Positions 9,425 through 20,836 of a stretch of 64,000 nucleotides of DNA are shown here, in pieces; position 1 is the first letter of the stretch, and the number at the start of each line of letters is the position of its first letter. The notes beneath the pieces are model-generated. The model saw only the letters and a list, made by a program, of their open reading frames with translations. It did no database searches and was not told where the DNA came from. The DNA comes from Axinella damicornis. Lineage: Eukaryota > Porifera > Demospongiae > Axinellida > Axinellidae. The position numbers were made by a program, and so were the translations under genes. The stretch lies in assembly GCA_963931865.1 (NCBI GenBank), contig OZ007516.1, positions 9,045,615-9,109,614 of the forward strand. Direction: 5' to 3'.

Positions 9425-12268
9425 TCATCGGAAGGTAAACACATTTGGGATGTATATTATATGATTATGCAACAGTGGATTAATAATCATCAGATTCTGA
9501 AGGAGAATTTGATACTGTGCTGTACCTGGTTCTTGTCTCTCAGCTATTGCAGAGTTTCCAGTGTAGGACATTTCTAGTGCACTCGTTGTAGTTGTAAGCA
9601 TGGATCCGTGGCCCCGGGGATTGACATCATACTTGTCAGAGCCAACTCTTTGTCGACAGTAATGCTTCGAATTTCGTTCTCGCCAGAAGAAGATTACAAC
9701 GACTTTCGGAGAGAAAAAGCAGATGAGTATTGCAAATGCACTCACTACAACTGCACATGCAATGAAACTGTTCTGAATCTCCTGCCTCGCTTGCGTTGCT
9801 ATGTATGTAGGAATGAATGCCACCCAGATTACAAGGAGGGAGAAGGCAGAGAAGCAGATGCATTTGGATTCATTGAAGTTCGCAGGATACTTGAAGCTAA
9901 GGGTTCCCAGTACCGTAGCAACAATCAGAAGTCCGCTTTCATACACGGCTGAGAGGACCAGTGCCACAATGTGGTCTGACTTACAGGTGATTACAACTGT
10001 TGGGGTGTTGATGGTGTTGTCTTCGTTGAGGCGTACCTCCCTTATAACACCTGGAGGCTGGATTCCTAGAGAAAGGGCAACAAGCAACATCTGTCCAAGC
10101 ACAATGAGAAGTGTAAAAACAATTTGGTGTTGAGCTTCCATGCACCGGAGCTTACTTAGGGTTGCTTTCTGCAAAAAGACACGAGCTACTCGAACAATCT
10201 TCACAAGAAGAGACCCAAACATTAGTGAAAAGCAAAGCCAGAGTGTAATCCGTTGGACAACGCATATTCCCAGCAGAGGAGGTGAAACATAAATGAAGGC
10301 AGTCAGGAAGCTGAGACCAATGCCAATCAACAGCAGAATCATCTGTTCCCTACTAGAGGATTTAACAATTGGAGTTTTCCAGTAAATCACAAAGATGATG
10401 GCAATCGCAACCGCCACAATAATTCCAATAATTGATATCACCATGACCACAATAGAAAAGGGATCAGTGAGGGTGAGGGACACTTCTGGTGAAGCCACAC
10501 AATCATCACTGCCGGTGAGGGGATCGTTTCCCCACATCTCACCTGTGATTGAGCAGTCTCTGCAGGCTGGAGCAAGGGATTCATTTGAATAAATTCGGCC
10601 CAGGCACGGTTCACATATACCACAGCAGGACGACTGTACTGCTTTATGGTACTCCCCTGGTCTGCATTTACCACACTCAGACAGAGTAAGCTCATACAAT
10701 ACATCCTTGACACCATTGAGCCCAAACTGTAGCGTTGCATTCGTGTTTAGCTGCAAGGCATTCACATCAGTATCATTAACAGCAGAACTGCTCCAAGTTC
10801 CAATTCTCACAAATTCGAACTCTCTGTTACCACCACTGTCATTCACAACCTGGTAGTTCAGTATTTCATAGACCCCTTCAATGTTGCCCAAATTGTCAAA
10901 TTGTACCACATTCTCAGTTGGGCTCTCAAATTTCACATCGGCTATATAACTGAGAAATATTGAACCATTGAGCTCCTTTTTCTGACCTTTGCATGTTTGG
11001 TTTTCTCTGTACCATTCTACAGGTTGCTCACAGTTCTCGGCTAGGAAGTTGTGAAGTGCATGTGCAAATACGTAAATGGCGTCAACCACTAGTGGTACTG
11101 CATATTCCTGTTCGTACTGAGGTAAACTTGTGAGATTAGAATCATTGCTGCAATCAAGGCTCAGAGAGCAGCTTGTAAGAGATGCATAAAACAAAGGGAA
11201 CCATGGATTACGTCGATTGCTTTGAATTGTCAGTTGAGAATAATACTCATCGAAATCATTGGAACTCTCTATGAGGGGCACAGTACCAAACATTCCAGCT
11301 GTAGTTTCATTGAATTGGCGGACAACGTCAACTGCCTGAGCCCAAGCACTGCTTGCAATCCAAGTGAATTTCTGACGAGCAGCTGTGTAAGTAACTTCCT
11401 CTAGAAGCCTTTCTGCATGCTCTTGAAGGGCATAAAGCACAACCACCTTTGCATTTGAATTGGCAAGTTTCCTGGCAATGGTTTGATAGTCAAAATCACT
11501 GTCAATTCCTTCCTCTAGATCAATGCATATATCATACTCTTCTGCAAGCTTGCGCAGATCAGTTATGCCAGACTGACCATAGCTGTCGCGGGAGTAAACC
11601 GCAGAGATGTAAGTCCAGTTGAAGTGCAGAAGCAACTCAATCATTGCTCGAGCTTCAAGGTTGTCTGGAGGTACGGTGCGGTAGAAATAAGTATATTTAT
11701 CCCTGTCGCTGAGAAGTGCCGATGTGGTTGCATAGCTCACCTGGGGCATGTTAAATAGCCTACCCAGGCTTGCAACAGGAACACTGACCCGACTTACAGA
11801 AGCTCCCACTATCCCAATTGTTGGAGGGAGAACTTCAGTCACATTCTCACCGGCACTTGAATCTGATTGACAACTCTCAATATCCAACTGTCTACCAGCT
11901 ACAATCAAGTCTAATGCCTCATCAAGACCAATACTTTCAATGGAGCAAGTGTCACGGATATCAAACCCAAGAGTGAGGTTAGGAAGGAGAGCTGGGTCGG
12001 CATTGATGCTATCAATGGCATAGAGCATTGCTTCCATCCGTTCAAGGCCACCTTGCTGTCTAAAATCTCCACACCCTCCCCTACCAGAATTTGTAATGTG
12101 GATAGGAAATAGGCCTCCTAGTATAAAGTCTTTGTCTGTACGATTCCGGACACCACTTATTCTCAACACATCCCCTGACTTGAGAATCTCTGACTGTACT
12201 TCATACTGATAGATAGTGGCATTCACAGCTGCCATGAGGCACAGAAGCAGCTGCAGCAAAGAAGGCAT
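9425..12268 (-). CDS. Metabotropic glutamate receptor-like class C GPCR, single long ORF
   Basis: 947 codons with no intron. Residues 1 to about 18 form a signal peptide. A Venus flytrap ligand-binding domain follows (about 45-490) with mGluR-type blocks: GGLFPIH, LERMEAMLYAIDSINADP, RDTCS, SYATTSALLSD, SYGQSG and RNPWFPLF. A cysteine-rich linker (about 528-588; CGKCRPGEY, CCGICEPC) joins seven membrane segments (about 602-860; last NSFIACAVVVSAFAILICFF) and a cytoplasmic tail. The Ser and Thr positions that hold the amino-acid backbone in mGluRs look kept (ASVS, YATT). The acidic residue in the mGluR SDGWA block is replaced (ASSAWA), so the ligand may not be glutamate. A donor-like CAG/GTACAG near the C-terminus could splice to a different tail. 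Confident on family, not on ligand. Confidence 0.92.
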   Translation of the reverse strand: MPSLLQLLLCLMAAVNATIYQYEVQSEILKSGDVLRISGVRNRTDKDFILGGLFPIHITNSGRGGCGDFRQQGGLERMEAMLYAIDSINADPALLPNLTLGFDIRDTCSIESIGLDEALDLIVAGRQLDIESCQSDSSAGENVTEVLPPTIGIVGASVSRVSVPVASLGRLFNMPQVSYATTSALLSDRDKYTYFYRTVPPDNLEARAMIELLLHFNWTYISAVYSRDSYGQSGITDLRKLAEEYDICIDLEEGIDSDFDYQTIARKLANSNAKVVVLYALQEHAERLLEEVTYTAARQKFTWIASSAWAQAVDVVRQFNETTAGMFGTVPLIESSNDFDEYYSQLTIQSNRRNPWFPLFYASLTSCSLSLDCSNDSNLTSLPQYEQEYAVPLVVDAIYVFAHALHNFLAENCEQPVEWYRENQTCKGQKKELNGSIFLSYIADVKFESPTENVVQFDNLGNIEGVYEILNYQVVNDSGGNREFEFVRIGTWSSSAVNDTDVNALQLNTNATLQFGLNGVKDVLYELTLSECGKCRPGEYHKAVQSSCCGICEPCLGRIYSNESLAPACRDCSITGEMWGNDPLTGSDDCVASPEVSLTLTDPFSIVVMVISIIGIIVAVAIAIIFVIYWKTPIVKSSSREQMILLLIGIGLSFLTAFIYVSPPLLGICVVQRITLWLCFSLMFGSLLVKIVRVARVFLQKATLSKLRCMEAQHQIVFTLLIVLGQMLLVALSLGIQPPGVIREVRLNEDNTINTPTVVITCKSDHIVALVLSAVYESGLLIVATVLGTLSFKYPANFNESKCICFSAFSLLVIWVAFIPTYIATQARQEIQNSFIACAVVVSAFAILICFFSPKVVVIFFWRERNSKHYCRQRVGSDKYDVNPRGHGSMLTTTTSALEMSYTGNSAIAERQEPGTAQYQILLQNLMIINPLLHNHIIYIPNVFTFR

Positions 12269-14123
12269 TCTTCAATTGCAGGATAGACCAGTGTTCTTAA
12301 TATGTAAACTGTAGTGAGAAACAAAATAGGAGATCAAGGTGACATGGCTTTGTACTTGCTGTACTATATCATCAGTATATACCAGAATGTTGATGACCTC
12401 ATTTGACACCACTACAGAAGATGTGATAAGCTAAGTACAATTCTTTGGCTTCATGTATATCAGCAAAGTTAACCTGATTATTACAAAGTACATACATGAA
12501 TAATACCTAGGGCTATATGAATAATACCTAATGTAATTATAATATTATATGAACGTTTGCAATTGAGAAACATGGGGACATGCAGGGCAGGTAGTTGTGG
12601 CACATAATTACAGAAACTTAATAATTATACAATGATAATCACAGCATTTTGGGTTTCACAGAATGTAAATTGAAAGTGAGAGCTGAACAGTTGCTGTTTG
12701 GGATACAAGAGCTAGAACGATCGAAGCTTCCAACCTTTGTATTCCCCAGAGGACACCATGACAGTGTTTCCTATGGATTGTAAGGTGGTTTTTTTTTTTT
12801 CAACTATGGGGAGGTTACCACATGCAGTCAGGCTAGGCGCAATTGCATCCCACCAAATCAAGTCATCTACAATTCGGATAGCTCTATCTCAAAACAGCTG
12901 TCCCATGCATTTTGTATCCTGATCACCTAAAGCTGAGGTAACCACAGCACTGCATATTCGTACAACAGACCACCTTCTAATCATCTGCTGTTCTCTGTTG
13001 CATCATTTTGTACAGTATGGCATTTGTTCAATGGACAGAGAGTGATAGCAGTGAAAGCGTGAGCTATTGCATAAAACCAAGGGTGCATCGATAAGACAGC
13101 CAGCAAGCATGAACAACATCATATGTCACTAATCCCATGTGATACACGTGCGGCTCTGGTGCAGTGCACTTTTATTATGAAGCTGATGTCATTGACATCA
13201 TGATCATGAAATGGAGACAAAAGTCAGCACAAATGATAGCATGAGTCTGTCAAGTAATTCCTGAATGCTTTTTTTATGACCGACGAATGCTTTTTTTATG
13301 ACCGACGAAAGACAGACAGATGGACACAACCATGCAAATGCTTAACCCAGCTTTGTGCATGGCATATGTGGGCTATAAGACAAGTCTCTCCCTGCCTCAG
13401 AACATAAGTCTGACTATCTGCAAAAATACTTCTGCTGATGCATGATGAGTCCCTCCCGGCCCCCTTGCCCCTCATGACCCCAATACATAACTGTCCATGG
13501 AAGAGAGCAGCACAGTAGCCTAGCGCACGCTAGCGATAAAGCAATTGACAGTGAATTAGCTGCCTCTCCAATCATTAATCAACACTGAACATACGCAGCT
13601 ACCCCGCCCGTAGGCCTCGCCAGCTAATTCCCGTGCACGGACACAGCTAGTGCCACCGTATGTAGCTATATGTATGGTATGGGGAGGGGCTCAATATACC
13701 ACGTAACATGCACACCACAGATATGTCAGATGAAACTCACTTTACAACCTGCGCAGGCCCTGATACCGCTCTCGAACCAATGTAGAGTACGCTATCAGCT
13801 GTCGAATAATAATATTTTATGCCACCCACTTCCTCTGTGCGGCGCGCGCACGAGGCTTACAGTGACCCTCTCAAGTTCCCATTGCACTACTCTAGTAGGG
13901 GCTTCAATGGGAAAATCAATTTTGGGAGGCCATAACTCGAACACTAGTCTAACAAGCTAGCCCTTCGCTTTCTCCAGCGCGCGATCGCTTTCTGTATGCG
14001 CGCGCGGAGCCTAGGCTGCACGGTGGTCAAGGGGTTGTTGTTGGCATAGCAATGGGAAACTTGAAATTCATTTTTGTGGAGTAAGGTGTATTAGGGTGAT
14101 GGGTTAGAAGGCCATTGCTATAT
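12269..14123. other. Intergenic region upstream of the receptor
   Basis: No coding similarity seen. It has a T-run near 12790, a 22-bp tandem pair near 13270-13310 and AT-rich sequence 12480-12620. The receptor promoter should be just above 12268, but no motif stands out. Confidence 0.45.
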
Positions 14124-14173
14124 TAGTCTGTTTCCCAGACCCAAGTCGTGGGTTGGGACTGGGAACCAGACTA
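14124..14173. repeat. Short hairpin MITE, TAGTCTG family
   Basis: A 50-bp palindrome, TAGTCTGTTTCCCAGACCC at the left and its inverse ending CAGACTA at the right. It is related in design to the TAGCCTCG hairpins. Confidence 0.75.
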
Positions 14174-14924
14174 TAGTGCACGTGCTTGATGTGCATGCGT
14201 GCCTGTTAGCTAGCCGGGCCGCATAGTATACACTCTGTAGATAGCTACCTAGCTAGCTATCCAAGTTGGTACAAATTCTTGAAGTCGTTAATTAGCTATG
14301 TTTCTCTGCATCGTATTCATCACCATGATATGTAATGTTGCTGGTCCTTTGGTACATGTACAGATAGAACTGGACACTGCAAGTAGCTAGCTATATCCTC
14401 ACAAGTGGGGATATCTGCATCTAGTTAACTTGAATTACCTAACAAACTGTCAGATCGAGATGGAGAAAGAAACACAGCTCAGTGGAATCGGCTGAGGCCT
14501 CAAAGCCTGTGCTAAGTTTGCTTCTGTTCTTTTGACATGGATCCAGTGGCTCAATTGTAGCTAGCTAGCTAGCTATTCTTGTGTCAAGAATTTTTCTGTC
14601 AGGATTCATTCTCTCTCAGAGCTCACGTCAGCTATGTTAGCCATGCCTGTCATGCACAGCATGTGCTTTACTAGGTCTTTGCAAGCCACTCTTATCGTAC
14701 AAAAATAGCTAGCTATTTAGATGACCCAGTTGCATGCAGGATACATGCCGTCTATAGTACTTGGTAGTGCTACGTTTTACTTTCCACATTGAAGGGACTT
14801 GACCATGCAGCACTGAGCACATGATAAATTGAAAGTTTATGAAGCCTGGCTTCAATTGATGTTGTTTGTTTCTGTGTAAATATTTGTCCATTAATGAAGT
14901 TTCCCAACAGCATTGTGTTATCTC

Positions 14925-14985
14925 CCAATGTGGATAGGTAATAACCCTCCCATGTGAAGTCCTTGTCCCTGATAGCTACCACTAG
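14925..14985 (-). pseudogene. Relic of the mGluR-like receptor N-terminal domain
   Basis: On the minus strand this reads RDKDFTWEGYYLSTL, matching RTDKDFILGGLFPIHI of the intact receptor. The DNA is clearly alike (compare 12093-12135). Only about 60 bp is recognisable and the frame drifts outside it. It lies 2.7 kb upstream of the intact gene, in the same orientation. Confidence 0.7.
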
Positions 14986-15251
14986 CAACCAAACCAGCAG
15001 GGTGATTTGTAGCTAGCTACATGCAATGCTGCATATACAATTCTACCATTTTCCAAACCATCAGCACTGCACCTCCAGGTGTTGTTGTGGAACTCAGCCT
15101 TGCCAGTACCACTGCTGGAGTTTATCCAATGTTTCTAGCTGCCTTATGAAACCGAGCTACCTTGTATATTTCAGTCATTCTTAATCACTTGCTCTGTTGA
15201 TAGTGTTGGGCATTATAGGTTTGACTTTCACCAGAGAGGCTTCCAGAAGAA

Positions 15252-15471
15252 CTTATATACACAGCTGCTTATCAGAAATTCACTTGGATTGCAAGCAGCG
15301 CTTGGGCTTGTCCGGCAGCTCAAGCAGGAATATTTGGTACTGTACAATAAATGTTATCGTGGATTCAAAGCAGTTTCGCTTTTTATTGCTTGTGCAGATA
15401 TAGTGAGTGCATTTGCAAATCTCATTGTTATTCTTGTCGATTCTTATGGCAGGAGTGAAAATCAATGTTGA
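15252..15471 (+). pseudogene. Rearranged relic of the mGluR-like receptor: ligand-domain piece joined to TM7 piece
   Basis: Positions 15252-15350 read YTAAYQKFTWIASSAWA then GIFGTV before a stop. This matches YTAARQKFTWIASSAWA...GMFGTV of the intact receptor. Directly downstream, 15361-15471 reads LFIACADIVSAFANLIVIL, matching the receptor's TM7 (FIACAVVVSAFAILICFF). In the intact gene these pieces lie about 1.6 kb apart. This copy has lost everything between them and is inverted relative to the intact gene. Confidence 0.85.
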
Positions 15472-15797
15472 CAATAGGTTGACCCCAACCATGCAATATA
15501 CAACACAAATGCTCATGGCTCAATGTATAGCTATGCTCACCGTTTCGTTGAAATCATCCCAGTCTAGAAAAAAACAAAACAAGGGATATGGTTCTACACA
15601 GAGGTTTGGTGAGGGGAAGGGGTCAGAGTGACCGGATCCAGAAAGTTATTTTTGTGCAGTTATTCATGGACCAAATTTAAAGCTATAGCTACTCTTTTCT
15701 AATGAGATCCCAATATAGCTCCTCTGAGGACAAACTTGAAGCAATACGGATGAATTCTGTTACAGAGTACAGACACAGCATGGACACAGCCAATAAT

Positions 15798-15837
15798 CTG
15801 CAGGCTCCTCCCCAAAAAGCTGGGGAGGAGCCTGCAG
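15798..15837. repeat. Perfect 17-bp inverted repeat, 6-bp loop
   Basis: CTGCAGGCTCCTCCCCA and its exact inverse, separated by six bases. It is followed by GAACGAGGC, the end motif of the TAGCCTCG hairpins, so it may be a diverged member. Confidence 0.8.
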
Positions 15838-16199
15838 AACGAGGCAAGCCAATAATGTATTGCTTACAAGATCAATCATCTAGGTGTGTCTGAGGGAATG
15901 CTCCCACAGAGAGAGATGGCTGCACATGCAGCTGTGAGAGAGGAGAGGAGTCTGAGGTTGCATGCATAATATTATCCTACAGAGCACTTCACATGACGTC
16001 ACAGTCCGTACAACGTCTGTTTCTATTGCCACAAAAGAACATGGTGATCTCAGTTACACAGGACTCTTGGAATTTGAATGTTCATTAAATATTGCTACAT
16101 GAACGTGAGTGTATGAACTATTTTAGCCTAATTGACTCAGTATGATGGAGTGACTGCTATAGAATGTGTGTACTTAATGGATTGTGGGGCAGTGTGTGC

Positions 16200-16500
16200 C
16201 ATGATTCCAACTGAAGAGAGAGGACCTGAAAACTGAAGAAAATTAAGACTCATGAATTGGAGCAATAAATTGTAGTTACAATTAATAACACATGTAATGC
16301 ACCCTCCTGTGGTATATAGCTACAGTGTACAATGACTCATTATCACTGTGTGCATGTGATTCATGGAAGCCAAGTGTACAAGCCTGCACAGTGCACACTA
16401 TGGCAAATTAGCTGTAGAGCCTTCATGGTCGACAATCGGCATCACACTAGCTATGTAGCTACTGTTCTGCCATTCTGCAACCATGGTTACACACACACAT
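16200..16500 (+). repeat. Second copy of the 3' end of the MFSD8-like gene
   Basis: The stretch from the GAAAACTGAAGA motif through CATGAATTGGAGCAAT and the following 200 bp of 3' flank matches 26100-26330, in the same orientation. It therefore derives from the last exon and flank of the transporter gene. The upstream membrane-spanning exon is not recognisable here. Confidence 0.75.
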
Positions 16501-16789
16501 TGCATGCAGTAGGGCTGAAGACCTTGTTTTGAGTTGTATCCATAGGTAATGGACATAATATAATTATGCATGTGCATTCAGCACTGGTCCTATTATAGCC
16601 TTACTTCCTGCCAGAAGAATAACCATTCAAAATACATTGGCTAGCTATAGGCAAAGAGCTGCCTGCATGTAAAATGTTATCCCAGTTCTGACATGACCTA
16701 TAGAAGTTATGGGGGCAAGTTGGTTGGTCAGATTGTCACGAGATCAGCACTCAATCCTACCTCCCTCCTCCCTTCCTCCCTCCAGCCCA

Positions 16790-16940
16790 CTCCAATGCAC
16801 CAAGCTCTATGCCCCACGCCCATGCACCAAGCTCTATGCCCCACCCCCATGCACCAAGCTCCACGTACGAGCACCCAGCCACACCCCTAGCACCAGCCAC
16901 ACCCCTAGCACCAGCCCCACCCCTTGTACCCAGCCCCACC
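16790..16940. repeat. Short minisatellite, CACCAAGCTCTATGCCCCAC units
   Basis: About 27-bp units (16796-16862), then shorter CACCAGCCACACCCCTAG units to about 16935. Long frames through it are repeat artefacts. Confidence 0.8.
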
Positions 16941-17169
16941 GCCACTATCTATACTGCTGGTGCAGAGAAAGTTCACATCTGGGGAGCTACATGTAGGTTG
17001 GTTGGCATTCGCGGTAAAACCGTAACATTTTGGCGGCAAATTGGCGGGCAACACGTTCCTGAATAATGCGAACGCGCAATCTACTTCCAACGATGAGCGT
17101 GCCTGTGTCTTTGTGTTTTCACCTCCTCTGGGGCAGGGTCTCTCCCTCGGTAGCAGTCTTAGTCTCGCA

Positions 17170-17522
17170 GGCCAGCCTCTCGCCACACCCACTGGTAGAG
17201 TGAGAGTCTCCAGTGTGCAACTCAGGCTCTGTCCTGAGTTCGAATCCCACTAAAGCCCTTGGTTTTTCTGTTGAAGGGTGGTTCACCTTGAAAAAAGGAA
17301 TTTGCCCTTTGCCCTTCCAGAAGAACAAGTTTGAGCAATGCCATTTATGGTAACTCAAGCGAGTTCAGTGATGATGTCATCACCATCATCCCCCATTAAT
17401 GGGGCCCAGGACCTGCATGAAAACCTTCTGTACTGGAGATGCGGCATTCCTGGGTTATCAAATCAAAATGAACTGAACTGAACTGAACTGAACCCACTAG
17501 TGGGTGTGGCGAGAGGCTGGCC
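17170..17522. repeat. Hairpin MITE split by a SINE
   Basis: The left arm 17170-17193 (GGCCAGCCTCTCGCCACACC...) and right arm 17499-17522 are perfect inverse copies of 24 bp. Together with flanking TAGTCTCG-like sequence they form one hairpin element interrupted by the SINE at 17194-17491. Confidence 0.85.
17194..17491 (+). mobile_element. tRNA-derived SINE
   Basis: A box-A-like GGTAGAGTGAG at the start and a box B (GAGTTCGAATCC, 17236-17247) mark a tRNA-derived Pol III promoter. About 200 bp of unrelated body follows, then a 3' tail of TGAAC repeats (about 17469-17491). ACCCACT flanks both sides (17187-17193 and 17492-17498) as a 7-bp target duplication. The tRNA head lacks its first bases, so the copy is slightly 5'-truncated. 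Confidence 0.8.
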
Positions 17523-17530
17523 TTCGAGAA

Positions 17531-18167
17531 TGGAGTCTGTGATATGCAAAATGGAGTCTGGGAACGAGGAAGGCCAAATTAGAGTTCCATCATGTTGTGA
17601 AGACAGAGGAGTAGAGCAGGGAGGAGCTGGAGCAAGGCTCTTCAGGTGAATGCCAAGGGAGACCTAATTATATGAAGATTTAAGCAAGCTATTGGAATTG
17701 AGTTTGTGGATTGATTCTGTAGCATTCCAAATAGTGGTATGAATGGGAATTGATTTATATCTGTGAACTCAAGGTATTTAGGGTGGAGTCCACCCAGTTC
17801 CGCAACTGGGCGAATTTGTGCATGCCTGGGGGGTAAGGGAGGTGAAACTTCTGAAGCGTATCTATTTCAAGAGAACTGTCATGTGCTTCGCTGTGCTAAC
17901 GGAGGTGAAAGTTCATCAGACCTCTGCACAGAGGGCTTCCTAGCACTAGACACTCACATAGGCAAATGAGGGGGCAGTAGCTGAGAGAGCAAAGCTACTT
18001 GTTGCCGTAATCACTGGTACATGTACTGAAAGTAGGACGCATTGACTTGCACACTTGAAGAATTGCACCTTCATATCTCACAAGAAATTCTTGTGCTGTT
18101 TTGTCTTGCAGGGCTCAACCATCACTTATGGTCTGAAAGAAAGGTATGTTGTACCTGTGTGAGGTGT

Positions 18168-18198
<31 letters not shown>

Positions 18199-19300
18199 GG
18201 GGGGGTACACGTATGCATGGGTGTGTGGGTGTGGGCGTGTTTGTGTGTATACATGTTGAGTATGTGTACGTGCAGTCCCTTCTGCAATACATACCACTAC
18301 GGTTGGGAGATCCCTTGGTGACCAAGTAACCGAAAAAGTGCATTAGCGTGGCAATAAACCTGCTCCACTAGCCTGCCCCTTCCTCCCTGAATTAATGTAG
18401 TGGTGACCTGGGTCAGACCAACGTGTCAACCATGGATGCATATACACTGTACGTACAGCAAGTTGCAATTGCATTCTGAATCATTGCATCTCGTTGCATT
18501 CCGAATCATTGCACAATCATTGCATTCCGAATCATTGAGCTGAGATGCAATGATTCGGAATGCAATGATTGTTGTTGAGATGTCATGATTCCGAATGGTG
18601 ACATGCAATCACCTGAGAACCACAACGGCAAGGAAACAGAATGGAAGGTCGCTATGGGAGTGACTCGGGGGAAAAGTGCTCCGGAACAAGTGATGAAGTT
18701 TGCATCAATGCTGTCTTTGATACCCTTCCTGACCTTGCCAACCTTGTAAACTAAAATGTGTCTATCTTCAGAGAGGTAGACACTTCTCAATCAACGTATT
18801 GTATACGTATGTACATGCAGAGGAGTGGTACGTCAAGGGACACTGTCAGCATGTAGTCCATTCGTGGCACAATATATAATTACATATTATGGGGTCGTTT
18901 GAATGGCACTGCCAGTACAGTGGACAAACCCTATGTCCAATAAGCTGTGCCTTTGAATCCAGACTATACATTAGCCCTGAGCCCAATCTGCCAGCATAAA
19001 TTAAAGTCTGCTCAAGCATGAAACAGAAAGCTGGAAAAGTAGGTGATTGTAGCAAGATTGGTGCCACTGGAAATTGCATGACTGCATGTGCACAGATATG
19101 AATAAATGGCAGAGTCAAGATAAATCTTATCATACAATCACTGAGAAATGGCACACATACCCCCCCCCCCCCCCCCCCCCCCCGGTACTTTCCTTCAAGA
19201 TGTGATATTCAACTGCTTTTGCATAGCATAAATAATCAGTAAAAGAATTGGAGGTTACAAAATAGGTCACTTGTGGAGCAGATTGGGCTCAGGCCAATCT
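17531..19300. other. Gene-free stretch with simple and palindromic repeats
   Basis: Holds a (TG)n/G-run at 18166-18206, a cluster of inverted GCATTCCGAATCATTGCA units at 18475-18590, and a C-run at 19160-19183. No exon recognised. Confidence 0.5.
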
Positions 19301-19306
19301 AAGGGT

Positions 19307-19660
19307 ACATCATGTACCCGTATCCCAGGGTACATGATGTACCCGTATCCCAGGGTACATCATGCACCCGTATCCCAGGGTACATGATGTACCCGTATCC
19401 CAGGGTACATCATGCACCCGTATCCCAGGGTACATGATGTACCCGTATCCCAGGGTACATCATGCACCCGTATCCCAGGGTACATGATGTACCCGTATCC
19501 CAGGGTACATCATGTACCCGTATCCCAGGGTACACATGATGTACCCGTATCCTAGGGTACATCATGCACCCGTATCCTAGGGTACATGATGTACCCGTAT
19601 CCCAGGGTACATGATGTATCATGTATCCTAGGATACATCATGTACCCGTATCCTACATCA
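19307..19660. repeat. Palindromic minisatellite, GGGTACATGATGTACCC units
   Basis: About 14 units of 25 bp alternate between GGGTACATGATGTACCC (a 17-bp perfect palindrome) and GGGTACATCATGCACCC, joined by GTATCCCA. Each unit can fold back on itself. The spacers are not unique, so this is not a CRISPR array. Confidence 0.9.
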
Positions 19661-19862
19661 TGTACAGATACTAGGGCACTTGAGAGTTCCATTGCAACTG
19701 ATCATGAGTGTCAAAACTGGCAATCCATAATTGACAATCAGTGTGGACTCAGGTTAGGCACAGGCACATTTTGCTTCTAATTACCCCGTGTGCATACGCA
19801 GCAGGGGTAGAGTGATCGGTTTGTCTGTCAGTCGGTCTGTCCGTCCAAGCGGTTTGAGCAGT

Positions 19863-20836
19863 GAAGGCCTTTTTGAAGGCATGCGATTCATACCCTGGGT
19901 TTCTAGAGTGTATGTGATTCGTACCCTGGGTTTCTAGAGTGTATGTGATTCTTATACTCTGGGTTTCTAGAGTGTATGTGATTCGTATTCTGGGTTTCTA
20001 GAGTGCATATGTGATTTGTACCGGGGGTTTCTCTAATGTATGTGATTCGTACCCTATAGGTTTCTAGAGTGTATGTGATTCATACCCTGGGTTTCTAGTG
20101 TGTGTATGTGATTCGTACCCTAGGTTTCTAGAGTGTATGTGATTCATACCCTGGGTTTCTAGGGTGCATGTGATTCGTACCCTGGGTTTCTGGATGGAGT
20201 GTATGTGATTCGTACCCTGGGTTTCTAGGGTGTATGTGATTCGTACCCTGGGTGTATGTGATTGTACCCAGGGTTTCTAGAGTGTATGTGATTCATACCC
20301 TGGGGTGTATGTGATTTTTATGCTGGGTTTCTAGGGTGTATGTTATTTGTGTCCAGGGTTTCTAGGGTGTATGTGATTTGTACCCAGGATGTATGTGATT
20401 CGTACCTTGGGTTTCTAGATTTTATGTGATTTGTACCCTGGGTTTCTAGATTTTATGTGATTTGTACCCTGGGTTTCTATGGTGTGTGTGATTCGTACCC
20501 TGGGTTTCTAGGGTGTATGTGATTCGTACACTGGATTTCTAGGGTGTATGTGATTCGTACCCTGGGTGTATGTGATTGTACCCAGGGTTTCTAGAGTGTA
20601 TGTGATTCATACCCTGGGGTGTATGTGATTATTATGCTGGGTTTCTAGGGTGTATGTTATTTGTACCCAGGGTTTCTAGGGTGTATGTGATTCGTACCAA
20701 GGATGTATGTGATTCGTACCTTGAGTTTCTAGATTTTATGTGATTCGTACCCTGGGTTTCTAGATTTTATGTGATTCATACCCTGGGTTTCTATGGTGTG
20801 TGTGATTCGTACCCTGGGTTTCTAGGGTGTATGTGG
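19863..20836. repeat. About 31-bp minisatellite (GTATGTGATTCGTACCCTGG core)
   Basis: Some 30 units built from TGTATGTGATTCGTACC, CTGGGTTTCTAG and AG(A/G)GTG. Higher-order blocks are duplicated (about 20225-20500 resembles 20550-20830). It resumes briefly after the foldback at 21359-21380. Confidence 0.9.

Noticed and set aside
17194..17265. Functional tRNA gene
   Set aside because: Box A and box B are present, but the acceptor and D-arm ends do not pair and a SINE body with a repeat tail follows.
19307..19660. Possible CRISPR-like array
   Set aside because: Spacers are not unique, units are palindromic and tandem, and the host is eukaryotic.
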